From: Rhodospirillaceae bacterium
Lineage (GTDB): Bacteria > Pseudomonadota > Alphaproteobacteria > UBA8366
Direction of reading: 5' to 3'
Length of the DNA stretch: 5,965 nt
NCBI GenBank assembly: GCA_002718015.1
Contig: PBCW01000052.1
Span: 7,805-13,769, forward strand
In this document: positions 1-5,965 of the stretch, in pieces
Numbering within the stretch: position 1 is the stretch's first letter
Layout of the letters: every line of letters starts with the position of its first letter
Notes under the pieces: model-generated
What the model saw: only the letters and a program-made list of their open reading frames with translations
Database searches by the model: none
What the model was told of the DNA's origin: nothing
Position numbers and translations under genes: made by a program

Positions 1-759
1 TTCGAAATCTATTGGTCCTTCAGAATTACCATTGATGAATTGGCGGAGGAACTCATTTTTGGTCTTTTCAATTTCTTCGACTGATCCATGCCAGATGATT
101 TTGCCTTTGTAAAGCATGGCTATGCGGTCCGCGATTTTTCGTGCACTCGACATGTCATGTGTAATTGATAAGCCAGTAGCACCAATATTTTGGGTGGTTT
201 CGACGATAAGCTCGTTGATGATATCTCCCATAATGGGATCAAGGCCAGTAGTTGGTTCATCAAAAAATATTATTTCGGGATTAATTGCAATAGCGCGCGC
301 AAGGCCGACGCGCTTGCGCATTCCGCCTGATAAATCGGAAGGGTGCATTTCTGCCGTATCCTCTTCCAATCCCACTGCAGCCATCTTTTCAAGCGCAATA
401 GGGCGAGCCGTGCTTTCTAACATTCCTTGTCCTTCAATAAGACCAAAGGCTACATTCTCCCAAACTGATAAGCTGTCGAATAATGCAGCATGTTGGAATA
501 GCATGCCGATCTTTGCGTTGATGGTATTGCGTTCAACAGGACTGAGATCCAGCACGGATTGGCCGTCTATTTCAATTTCTCCGATATCTGGTGTTAGAAG
601 CCCTAGTATACATTTAATGGTGACGGACTTACCCGTACCGGAGCCTCCAATGATTACGAGCGACTCGCCGGGCATGATCTCAAGATCTACGCCATCTAGC
701 ACAACCTTATCACCGAAGCGCTTATGAATATTTTTTAGCTTAATTTTTGGTGTTTTCAT
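1..759 (-). CDS. mlaF: MlaF-type phospholipid ABC transporter ATP-binding protein (3' end cut by window edge)
   Basis: ATPase subunit of an MCE/Mla-type ABC transporter that moves phospholipids between the inner and outer membranes; it acts on the cytoplasmic face bound to MlaE. Reading the minus strand from 759 gives an open frame of 253 codons that runs off the left edge. Visible motifs: Walker A GGSGTGKS (residues 38-45), Q-loop FQHAALFDS (88-96), ABC signature LSGGM (143-147), Walker B IIFFDEP (163-169), D-loop GLDP (172-175) and switch histidine in SITHDM (H201). The last residues seen, INGNSEGPIDF, resemble the usual end of this family, so probably only a few codons are missing. The ATG overlaps the mlaE stop as ATGA, and no convincing Shine-Dalgarno is seen, which suggests translational coupling. 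A generic ABC ATPase is the alternative, but the MlaE partner next door makes MlaF much more likely. Confidence 0.93.
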   Translation of the reverse strand, partial: MKTPKIKLKNIHKRFGDKVVLDGVDLEIMPGESLVIIGGSGTGKSVTIKCILGLLTPDIGEIEIDGQSVLDLSPVERNTINAKIGMLFQHAALFDSLSVWENVAFGLIEGQGMLESTARPIALEKMAAVGLEEDTAEMHPSDLSGGMRKRVGLARAIAINPEIIFFDEPTTGLDPIMGDIINELIVETTQNIGATGLSITHDMSSARKIADRIAMLYKGKIIWHGSVEEIEKTKNEFLRQFINGNSEGPIDFE

Positions 760-1535
760 GCGCCGAAGAACATCGCGGTTATCATATAATTGAGGATGAG
801 TATTAAAATTGCTGAGGAGACCACCGCGTTTATAGTTGCCGCGCCAACACCTTGCGCTCCTCCTTTTGAGAAATATCCCTGATAACACCCCATTAACGTG
901 GTGACAAAACCAAAAACTGTGGCCTTTACCAGACCAGAAAAAACATCAGTGAATTGGACGAAATCCCACGTGTTTTTGAGATAAATTGCAGCATTAAAAT
1001 CAAGCTTATATACCGCTACTATGTAACCACCGAATATTCCGATAACGTCGCCTACCAAAATGAGAATAGGTAATGTAGCTATTCCAGCGATCACACGCGG
1101 CGCTACGAGATATTTAAAGGGCTCTGTAGCCAGCGTAGTCAAAGCGTCAATTTGTTCAGTCACCCTCATAGTGCCAATTTCAGCAGCGATCGAAGAGCCA
1201 ACCCTGGCCGCGACCATTAGACCAGCGAGTACCGGTGCTAACTCTCGCGTTATGCTGAGCACGACGACCTTGGCTATCGAACTTTCTGCCCCCGCGGCAA
1301 AACGAGCAAAACCGGTATAGCTTTGCAGGGCTAATACCATTCCGGCAAACACGGTTGTTAGCCCCACAACTGGCAGCGAATAATATCCAATCTCTACTAT
1401 TTGCCGCCAGATGAGTTGGAAATAGAAAGGTGGTCGAAAGCAATGTGACACTGCCACTATTGTAAAATGGGTAATATGCCCAACGGCTCGGAAAAATCCG
1501 AGGATTGTTGCCCCCGTAAGTTGCAAAAAGCTCAT
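756..1535 (-). CDS. mlaE: MlaE family lipid ABC transporter permease
   Basis: Integral inner-membrane permease of the Mla/MCE lipid transport system (MlaE/PqiA-associated DUF140 family), 259 aa, the normal family length. Hydrophobic segments cover roughly residues 50-72, 88-112, 145-176, 198-217 and 236-258. Family hallmarks are the coupling region AEIGTMRVTEQIDAL (118-132), which contacts the ATPase, and the C-terminal glycine-rich GCYQGYFSKGGAQGVG (216-231) followed by a conserved TINAVV. The ATG at 1535 shares an ATGA with the alr stop, and its own TGA shares an ATGA with the mlaF start, so it sits in a coupled alr-mlaE-mlaF run. The substrate-binding MCE protein MlaD and periplasmic MlaC are not in the window. 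Assignment to the family is secure; the exact lipid substrate and direction of transport are inferred from the family only. Confidence 0.96.
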   Translation of the reverse strand: MSFLQLTGATILGFFRAVGHITHFTIVAVSHCFRPPFYFQLIWRQIVEIGYYSLPVVGLTTVFAGMVLALQSYTGFARFAAGAESSIAKVVVLSITRELAPVLAGLMVAARVGSSIAAEIGTMRVTEQIDALTTLATEPFKYLVAPRVIAGIATLPILILVGDVIGIFGGYIVAVYKLDFNAAIYLKNTWDFVQFTDVFSGLVKATVFGFVTTLMGCYQGYFSKGGAQGVGAATINAVVSSAILILILNYMITAMFFGA

Positions 1536-2614
1536 TTAATAGCCCCAATATAAATCCTTTTGTGGCGTGGCCCTAGAGTAGTTAGCAATTCATATCCAAT
1601 AGTTCCGGCGCATTTAGCAAGATCGTCAACGCTAATTGTGGAGCCTATTATTTCAGCCCAGTCCCCTGGTTTTACGCCTTCTATGCCTGTTATGTCTACG
1701 CTAATCAGGTCCATGGAAATACGGCCGGCAACGGGGGCCAGCATTCCTTTTATAGAAACATGCGCTGTTTCAGCTAAAGCACGTGAATAGCCGTCCGCAT
1801 ATCCAATTGCTATTGTAGCAATTTGGCGTCTTTTATCAGATCGAAAAGTAGCTCCATATCCAACTGTTTCTCCGCGAGCAACTTCTCTGCATTGCATTAT
1901 TCTAGCCTTTAAATTGATAACAGGACTCATTGGGTTTGGTTGATTTTTTGTTGGATTACCACCGTATAGTGCATATCCGGGCCGCACCATGTCAAAATGA
2001 TAAGATGGGCCCAAAAAAATTCCAGATGAGGCGCTTAACGAGCGGGGAGAAGATTGAAATGTGGGTCGTAGTGCTTGGAATTTTTTTAGCTGTTGCACAT
2101 TTAAATCATGGGCTGGCTCATCCGCGCATGCGAGGTGGCTTAATATAAGGGTTGGCTCGATTACAGTTCCATTTGAGATGCAAGTGGACAGTTTTAAGAA
2201 ATCTTTTTTCGATAGTCCAAGTCTATTCATACCTGTATCCAAATGAAGTGCAGAAGGTCCTCTCGAATTCCATAGTTTTACTTGCGGAATTGAATTCAGC
2301 ACGGGCCGCAGTGAGGCCTCTGCAAAAGCAACGTTGTTCTCTTCTGTCACTCCAGCAAAAACATAAATTGTCTTTGCGGTTATGGTTCGTAAAGTTAGTC
2401 CTTCATCAAGTGTTGCAACAAAAAATGTCTTGCATCCGGCTTTCTCTAGCGTGCGTACAACGGGCCGCAATCCTAAACCATAGGCGTTTGCCTTGACGAC
2501 CGCGGCACACTCCGAAGGCGCACTTTGTTCGGCAAGAAAATGATAGTTTGCGGCGAGTGCTTCAAGGTTAATAGAAAGCTCGCTCAGGCTGTTTTTAGTT
2601 AAAGCCGTCTCCAT
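1532..2614 (-). CDS. alr: Alanine racemase (PLP-dependent, fold type III)
   Basis: Cytoplasmic enzyme interconverting L- and D-alanine, which supplies D-Ala for peptidoglycan. With the start chosen here it is 360 aa. The N-terminal barrel has the PLP-lysine motif VVKANAYGLG (Schiff-base Lys about residue 41), then FVATLDEGL and HLDTGMNRLG (about 124-133). The C-terminal domain carries the second catalytic residue, Tyr about 253 in TVGYGATF, followed by GYADGYSRA and GRISMDL. The open frame extends upstream to ATGs at 2629 and 2656, all inside dnaB. I prefer 2614 because it leaves a family-like short lead before LSINLEALAANY and the smallest overlap with dnaB (20 bp). None of the three has a clear Shine-Dalgarno, so translation probably depends on re-initiation after dnaB. 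The stop overlaps the mlaE start by 4 bp. Function is confident, the start is not. Confidence 0.93.
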   Translation of the reverse strand: METALTKNSLSELSINLEALAANYHFLAEQSAPSECAAVVKANAYGLGLRPVVRTLEKAGCKTFFVATLDEGLTLRTITAKTIYVFAGVTEENNVAFAEASLRPVLNSIPQVKLWNSRGPSALHLDTGMNRLGLSKKDFLKLSTCISNGTVIEPTLILSHLACADEPAHDLNVQQLKKFQALRPTFQSSPRSLSASSGIFLGPSYHFDMVRPGYALYGGNPTKNQPNPMSPVINLKARIMQCREVARGETVGYGATFRSDKRRQIATIAIGYADGYSRALAETAHVSIKGMLAPVAGRISMDLISVDITGIEGVKPGDWAEIIGSTISVDDLAKCAGTIGYELLTTLGPRHKRIYIGAIK

Positions 2615-4133
2615 CGTGATGGCGATCATAGTTGGCAAATCTGGTAAAACGGCCATCGAAATAAAGGTCTATTGTACCGACCGGGCCGTGTCTTTGTTTG
2701 GCTATTATAACACTGGCTGTGTTGCGAACTTGTTCAATACGTTCTGCCCACTTTTGCGAACGCTCTGAGAATTTAATGTTGTCTTCGTCGGAGCGGATTA
2801 TCGGCTCTGCTTTCTCTAAATAATATTCCTCGCGGAATATGAACATAACCACATCAGCATCCTGTTCAATAGAGCCCGATTCTCGGAGGTCGGACAATTG
2901 CGGCCTTTTGTCATCACGGTTTTCGACTTGACGAGAAAGTTGTGAGAGAGCCAGCACCGGAACGTCTAATTCTTTTGCCAGTGTTTTGAGGCCACGCGTA
3001 ATTTCAGATATTTCCTGAACGCGATTATCATTTCTTCTACCACCACTTCCTTGCAGCAATTGAAGGTAATCTACAACTATGAGGTGTAATTTTTTTTGTC
3101 GTTTCAGCCGGCGGGCGCGGGTTCTCAGCGCAGACACCGTTAAAGCTGGGGTGTCATCAATATAAAGAGGTAATGCGTTCAATTCTTGTGCAGCCAATGC
3201 TAGGCGGTCAAAATCATCCTGCTTAATATCGCCGCGGCGTATTTGATCTGAGGGAATTTCTGACTGTTCAGAAAGTATACGCCCAGCTAATTGTTCTGCT
3301 GACATTTCCAGTGAAAAAAATAAAACGTGCCCACCCTCAGTAACAACTTCGCCCTGATCATTTTTGATTTCCTTAAATGCCTTGGCTGCATTAAAAGCAA
3401 TATTAGTTGCTAGTGCAGTTTTGCCCATGGATGGCCGACCGGCAAGGATGAGTAAATCAGATGAATGTAGACCACCAAGTTTAAGATCTAAATCTTTAAA
3501 TCCGCTTGTAACGCCAATTACTTTGCCATCACGTTTATAGGCTTCTTCGGCAGTTTTTATTGCATCGTACACCGCATCTTTTAGATCAACGATGCCTCTT
3601 TCCAGCTCCCCAACATTCGATAAATCGTAGAGCTTTTGTTCTGCCGTCTCAATTTGGGTGGGGGCTTTTTCGTCTACAGATGGAGTAAATGCGTCATTTA
3701 CTATATCTTCCCCAAGAGTGATTAATTGCCGCCGTAGATGTAAATCATGAATTGTTTGCGCATAATCATGAACATTTATTATGTTTGGTGCGTTGGCTGC
3801 TATATCAAATAGATATTCAGCCCCGCCAACGTCGGCTAAGGCATCATCGCGTTCGAAAATATGTTTTAATGTCAATGGGCTAGCGATTTGCCCGGTTTCG
3901 GTAAGTGTTTCAATGGCCCCATAAATTCGTCCATGAACCGGCTCAAAAAAATGGTCGGCCCGTAAGAAATCTGAGACTTTCTCAAGAGCTCTGTCATGTG
4001 TTAGTAGAGCTCCAAGCAACGCGGCCTCTATTTCAGTATTCTGCGGAGGAGTTCTGTAAAGAGGATTACCGTCGCCATCAGCCTGATGGAGAGGGGTTAT
4101 GGTTGTATCGGAATATAAAGTAGCCATGGCCAT
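2595..4133 (-). CDS. dnaB: Replicative DNA helicase DnaB
   Basis: Hexameric 5'-3' helicase that unwinds DNA at the replication fork and recruits primase. At 512 aa it is slightly longer than the E. coli protein. The N-terminal primase-interaction domain begins near PPQNTEIEAALLGALL (29-44). A linker around 160-205 leads to the RecA-like motor: Walker A GRPSMGKT (232-239, Lys238), H1a FSLEMS (273-278), Walker B LIVVDYLQLL (351-360), H3 LALSQLSRQVENR (394-406) and DLRESGSIEQDADVV (415-429), and the arginine-finger region KQRHGPVGT (479-487). Two short insertions (about 255-268 and 440-470) look like those common in alphaproteobacterial DnaB. No intein interrupts the motor. The start could be residue 1 or the second ATG at residue 3 (4127); neither has a good Shine-Dalgarno. 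The 3' end overlaps the start of alr. Confidence 0.97.
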   Translation of the reverse strand: MAMATLYSDTTITPLHQADGDGNPLYRTPPQNTEIEAALLGALLTHDRALEKVSDFLRADHFFEPVHGRIYGAIETLTETGQIASPLTLKHIFERDDALADVGGAEYLFDIAANAPNIINVHDYAQTIHDLHLRRQLITLGEDIVNDAFTPSVDEKAPTQIETAEQKLYDLSNVGELERGIVDLKDAVYDAIKTAEEAYKRDGKVIGVTSGFKDLDLKLGGLHSSDLLILAGRPSMGKTALATNIAFNAAKAFKEIKNDQGEVVTEGGHVLFFSLEMSAEQLAGRILSEQSEIPSDQIRRGDIKQDDFDRLALAAQELNALPLYIDDTPALTVSALRTRARRLKRQKKLHLIVVDYLQLLQGSGGRRNDNRVQEISEITRGLKTLAKELDVPVLALSQLSRQVENRDDKRPQLSDLRESGSIEQDADVVMFIFREEYYLEKAEPIIRSDEDNIKFSERSQKWAERIEQVRNTASVIIAKQRHGPVGTIDLYFDGRFTRFANYDRHHDGDGFN

Positions 4134-4314
4134 AATTTAAACCGTGGTCTGTATGAGGTTGAATAATTTCTAGCTGTACATAAAAAGAATTGTGGGGAAA
4201 ACTTTTTCTATTGATGCAAAGGTATATAAACAAACGAGTCGCAACGCATTAAAAAACTATTCAGAAAAAAAAGAAGACTAATTACTGATTGCAACTCCTC
4301 TGCACTGTGGGATG
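4134..4314 (-). promoter_or_regulatory. AT-rich spacer between rplI and dnaB, possible dnaB promoter region
   Basis: This 181-bp gap is the longest non-coding stretch inside the cluster. It is rich in A/T runs, including an eight-base T run on the transcribed strand (4265-4272) and a TATATA-like stretch near 4221-4228. I looked for -35/-10 pairs at 16-18 bp and found none that is convincing. No hairpin strong enough for a terminator precedes the T run. The gap is long enough for a separate dnaB promoter, but transcription read-through from rplI is equally possible from sequence alone. Confidence 0.25.
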
Positions 4315-5049
4315 TTATTCTGTTTTTTCTGTCGAATCGGATTGGACTTCGCCCGCAATTTGGCCAGCAGCTGTGTCCTTTAGGACCTCTTCGTGTGAAA
4401 CAAGGCCATCGGTATCCTGCCATTTTTGCTCACTGTCTTCATTTCCCTTCGCAAGATCTGCAGCAGCCTTCGCTTGCGCTTCGGGCTCAAACATTTCTTC
4501 TGTATTTTGTGTTGCGGATTGAGCCAATTCTTCCTCTGCATGCTGTTGTTCATCTTCGCCGTTGATGATAGCGCGACCAAGTTCTTGCTGCTGTTTAGCC
4601 TCATCTTCCGATCGAGCCACGTTCACAGAGACAAATGCATCAACCTCTGGATGAAGACGGATACGAATATCAAAGATCCCCAACAACTTGACTGGCCGGT
4701 CTATTACGACCTGGTTCCGAGTAATTTTAAAACCGTTGTCAGACATAGAGTCGGCAATATCACGAGCATTTACGGATCCATAGAGCTGTCCTGCTTCGCC
4801 CGCACTGCGTATGATCGCGACCTGCAATCCATTCATACGATTAGCTATATCTTCCGCCTCACTTTTACGCTTTAGATTCTCCGCTTCAAGCTCTTTGCGT
4901 TGAGTTTGAAAATGCTGGAGGTTAGCATCGCTGGCTCTAAGTGCTTTTTGTCTGGGAAAGAGAAAATTGCGGGCATACCCGGGTTTTACTGAAACCACAT
5001 CGCCCATTTGGCCCAGATTTTCAATTCGTTCTAATAGAATAATATTCAT
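4315..5049 (-). CDS. rplI: 50S ribosomal protein L9 with long acidic C-terminal extension
   Basis: L9 binds 23S rRNA near the base of the L1 stalk and bridges toward neighbouring ribosomes. The N-terminal rRNA-binding domain is typical: MNIILLERIENLGQMGDVV, then the signature VKPGYARNFLFPRQKA (21-36). A charged connecting helix spans about 41-75. The C-terminal domain covers about 76-146, with GEAGQLYGSVNARDIA and RLHPEVDAFVSVNVAR. After that, where E. coli L9 (149 aa) ends, the protein continues about 98 residues to 244 aa. By my count this tail has 27 Asp/Glu against 7 Lys/Arg, is rich in Gln and Ala, and looks disordered. Alphaproteobacterial L9 proteins often have some tail, but this one is long. 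The ATG at 5049 has AGGAG at 5060-5056, six bases upstream. It follows rpsR directly, with no membrane-protein gene (DUF2232) between them. Confidence 0.95.
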   Translation of the reverse strand: MNIILLERIENLGQMGDVVSVKPGYARNFLFPRQKALRASDANLQHFQTQRKELEAENLKRKSEAEDIANRMNGLQVAIIRSAGEAGQLYGSVNARDIADSMSDNGFKITRNQVVIDRPVKLLGIFDIRIRLHPEVDAFVSVNVARSEDEAKQQQELGRAIINGEDEQQHAEEELAQSATQNTEEMFEPEAQAKAAADLAKGNEDSEQKWQDTDGLVSHEEVLKDTAAGQIAGEVQSDSTEKTE

Positions 5050-5055
5050 GGGACT

Positions 5056-5060
5056 CTCCT
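5056..5060 (-). promoter_or_regulatory. Shine-Dalgarno of rplI
   Basis: AGGAG on the minus strand, six bases before the rplI ATG. It supports that start. The first A of this site is also the last base of an inverted-repeat arm (5060-5069), so RNA folding upstream could affect its accessibility. Confidence 0.8.
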
Positions 5061-5108
5061 TAGTCGTAGCCTGGGGCCTTCGACTAACTTAATACAGCCT
5101 ACGACTAA
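5060..5108 (-). promoter_or_regulatory. Inverted repeats able to form alternative hairpins just upstream of rplI
   Basis: On the mRNA, the arm CUACGACUAA (5069-5060) ends on the first base of the rplI Shine-Dalgarno. It can pair perfectly over 10 bp with UUAGUCGUAG (5108-5099), which contains the rpsR stop codon, or over 7 bp with the nearer UUAGUCG (5087-5081). The nearer hairpin has an inner GCC/GGC stem that adds stability. The two upstream arms compete for the same downstream arm because of the tandem duplication. The pairing is read directly from the sequence; any effect on L9 translation is inference. Confidence 0.4.
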
Positions 5109-5117
5109 CTTAATACA
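5076..5117. repeat. Two-copy 21-bp tandem repeat at the end of rpsR
   Basis: Positions 5076-5096 and 5097-5117 match at 20 of 21 bases, with 16 consecutive identical bases (5081-5096 and 5102-5117); the one difference is T at 5080 versus A at 5101. The right-hand copy contains the last codons and the stop of rpsR, so the left-hand copy is a non-coding duplicate of the gene's 3' end. It looks like a slippage-type duplication. Confidence 0.9.
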
Positions 5118-5359
5118 TACGGCATTAGGCCGAGATAGCGCGCTCTTTTTATTGCCCTCGTTAATTCGCGTTGCCTCTTTGCTGAGACACCTGTTATTCT
5201 ACTGGGAACTATTTTGCCTCTTTCAGAGGTAAAACGGCTCAATAGTTTTATGTCAGTATAGTCTATTTTCGGAGCATTTGGCCCGCTGAATGGGCACGAC
5301 TTGCGGCGTCTGAAAAAGGGACGTCGACCGCCGTTTGCACTGGAACGAGGTGAACTCAC
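5105..5359 (-). CDS. rpsR: 30S ribosomal protein S18
   Basis: Small-subunit protein that binds the 16S rRNA platform as a heterodimer with S6. The 84 aa are of normal length. The family core is plain: [10 protein letters not shown] (15-24), [27 protein letters not shown] (31-57, given here only as landmark ends KIDY and RITG), then [19 protein letters not shown] (60-78) and a short MPYVLS end. The start codon is GTG at 5359-5357, preceded by AGGAG (5372-5368) at eight bases, which decides this start. It lies 2 bp after the rpsF stop, so the two partner proteins are almost certainly made from one mRNA by coupled translation. The stop codon TAG lies inside the 21-bp tandem repeat. Confidence 0.96.
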   Translation of the reverse strand: MSSPRSSANGGRRPFFRRRKSCPFSGPNAPKIDYTDIKLLSRFTSERGKIVPSRITGVSAKRQRELTRAIKRARYLGLMPYVLS

Positions 5360-5361
5360 TG

Positions 5362-5841
5362 TTAATTCTCCTTTTCATCATGCGGATCGTTTTGGTCAAT
5401 GTTTTCGCTTTTGTCTAAAGCAAGTTTCGCTTCATCAATCTCTGTCTGTTCAATGTTGCGCTCCTCTTCGGGCTTGTCTCGTCTGTTACCGCGATCAGCT
5501 CGATCACGATCCCGATCGCCTTTTCCTTGCATTATAGGTGACGCATCCCCCCTCAAACTCTCTAGACGGACTGTTATAAACCGAAAAACGTCCTCGTTCA
5601 GACCCATGCTACGTTCCATTTCTTGGACGGCTTCTGAGGGCGCATCCAAGTTAAAAAGAACGTAATGACCTTTGCGATTTTTTTTAATGCGGTATGCAAG
5701 AGTGCGCAAACCCCAGTATTCCCTGCGTTCTACCGAACCTGAATTATCAGTAATGATCTTTTCAAATCCATCGGCCAGACTATCTACCTGAGCAGCAGAC
5801 ACATCCTGCCTAGCAATAAAGATGCTCTCGTAAAGTGGCAT
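5362..5841 (-). CDS. rpsF: 30S ribosomal protein S6 with charged C-terminal extension
   Basis: Small-subunit platform protein that pairs with S18. The ferredoxin-like S6 core fills residues 1 to about 98: [15 protein letters not shown], the central [20 protein letters not shown] region (43-62), [19 protein letters not shown] (74-92). A tail of about 60 residues follows, first Arg/Asp-rich ([14 protein letters not shown], 108-121), then Glu/Asp-rich to DEKEN. Tails on S6 are known in many bacteria, for example the glutamate tail of E. coli S6, and longer ones are common in Alphaproteobacteria. The ATG at 5841 has GGGAG (5854-5850) eight bases upstream. It appears to be the first gene of the cluster in this window, with a structured leader upstream. 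Confidence 0.96.
   Translation of the reverse strand: MPLYESIFIARQDVSAAQVDSLADGFEKIITDNSGSVERREYWGLRTLAYRIKKNRKGHYVLFNLDAPSEAVQEMERSMGLNEDVFRFITVRLESLRGDASPIMQGKGDRDRDRADRGNRRDKPEEERNIEQTEIDEAKLALDKSENIDQNDPHDEKEN
5368..5372 (-). promoter_or_regulatory. Shine-Dalgarno of rpsR (supports a GTG start)
   Basis: AGGAG lies within the last codons of rpsF, eight bases before the rpsR GTG. Because there is no nearby ATG giving a full S18, this site settles the non-ATG start. Confidence 0.8.
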
Positions 5842-5849
5842 AAAATAGG

Positions 5850-5854
5850 CTCCC
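5850..5854 (-). promoter_or_regulatory. Shine-Dalgarno of rpsF
   Basis: GGGAG sits eight bases before the rpsF ATG, between the leader hairpins and the gene. It supports the chosen start. Confidence 0.75.
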
Positions 5855-5867
5855 TATGGTTATTTGT

Positions 5868-5923
5868 GAGCTGGCGTCCAAACTAAGACCTTCCAGCTCT
5901 AGACGGCAAACGTGTTCGCCGCC
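5868..5923 (-). promoter_or_regulatory. Two tandem hairpins in the rpsF leader, candidate S6:S18 autoregulatory region
   Basis: On the mRNA, the first hairpin (5923-5902) has a nine-pair stem, GGCGGCGAA with UUUGCCGUC including two G-U pairs, closed by a CACG loop. The second (5899-5868) has a perfect seven-pair stem GAGCUGG/CCAGCUC, with an asymmetric bulge and a short inner GUCU/GGAC stem. Neither is followed by a U-run, so they are not terminators. rpsF mRNAs in many bacteria carry a leader structure bound by the S6:S18 complex, so autoregulation is a reasonable inference. I could not place that motif's unpaired CCG bulge with confidence. The leader 5' end and promoter are not resolved in the remaining bases to 5965. 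Confidence 0.45.
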
Positions 5924-5965
5924 AAGGAGATTTCTAACCTATCCACGTCTCAATATGGAAAGTAA

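Noticed and set aside
116..727. 203-codon open frame on the plus strand
   Set aside because: It lies entirely antisense to mlaF, whose minus-strand frame has every ABC ATPase motif; the plus-strand translation is serine/proline-rich and resembles no family.
1180..1548. 122-codon minus-strand frame overlapping mlaE
   Set aside because: It is an out-of-frame shadow of mlaE, which is full length and has all family motifs.
4191..4199. DnaA-box-like TGTGGGGAA upstream of dnaB
   Set aside because: It differs from the TGTGGATAA-type box at two positions and stands alone; chance is a sufficient explanation.
4208..4249. Possible 13-codon leader peptide (MRCDSFVYIPLHQ) upstream of dnaB
   Set aside because: No Shine-Dalgarno precedes the ATG, the composition shows no regulatory codon run, and no attenuator hairpin follows it.
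4265..4314. Intrinsic terminator after rplI, suggested by an eight-base T run
   Set aside because: The only stem I could find before it is a four-pair TGCA/TGCA with a seven-base loop and it is not adjacent to the T run, so it falls short of a terminator.
4426..4875. 149-codon open frame on the plus strand
   Set aside because: It is antisense to rplI, Phe/Leu/Cys-rich, with no ribosome binding site or recognisable motif; the L9 frame explains the region.
5924..5965. Promoter for rpsF, with TTGAGA as a possible -35
   Set aside because: No acceptable -10 lies 16-18 bp downstream of TTGAGA, and the window ends too close to judge; the true promoter may lie outside.

Overview
The window is a stretch of ordinary housekeeping chromosome from an alphaproteobacterium. 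Every gene I can support lies on the minus strand. In transcription order, right to left, they are rpsF (S6), rpsR (S18), rplI (L9), dnaB (replicative helicase), alr (alanine racemase), mlaE (lipid ABC permease) and mlaF (lipid ABC ATPase, cut by the left edge). The alphaproteobacterial assignment is an inference from this gene order and from protein details: an MlaE with AEIGTMRVTEQIDAL, an Alr with HLACADEP and GRISMDL, and a DnaB with lineage-typical inserts. The moderate, rather AT-leaning composition would fit a marine or otherwise uncultured lineage, but I cannot name a genus.

Right edge (about 5842-5965): the rpsF leader, with two good hairpins ahead of a clear Shine-Dalgarno. They are candidates for ribosomal-protein autoregulation. 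Positions 5105-5841 hold rpsF and rpsR, 2 bp apart; rpsR starts with GTG. Positions 5050-5104 are a short spacer with a near-perfect 21-bp tandem duplication and an inverted repeat that abuts the rplI Shine-Dalgarno. Positions 4315-5049 hold rplI, which has an unusually long acidic C-terminal tail. Positions 4134-4314 are an AT-rich spacer, the only sizeable gap, where dnaB could have its own promoter.

Left half (1-4133): dnaB, alr, mlaE and mlaF form a tightly packed run. alr starts inside the end of dnaB, and the alr/mlaE and mlaE/mlaF junctions are both 4-bp ATGA overlaps, so the run is probably one translationally coupled unit. The ribosomal genes supply three proteins of the small and large subunits, dnaB drives the replication fork, alr makes D-alanine for peptidoglycan, and mlaEF forms the inner-membrane engine of an MCE-type phospholipid transporter. 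The cluster therefore links translation, replication and envelope maintenance, all growth-related functions.

I found no mobile element, CRISPR array, tRNA, rRNA or new multi-gene system. The observations most worth a second look are the small RNA-level structures around rpsF and rplI and the extended tails of S6 and L9.
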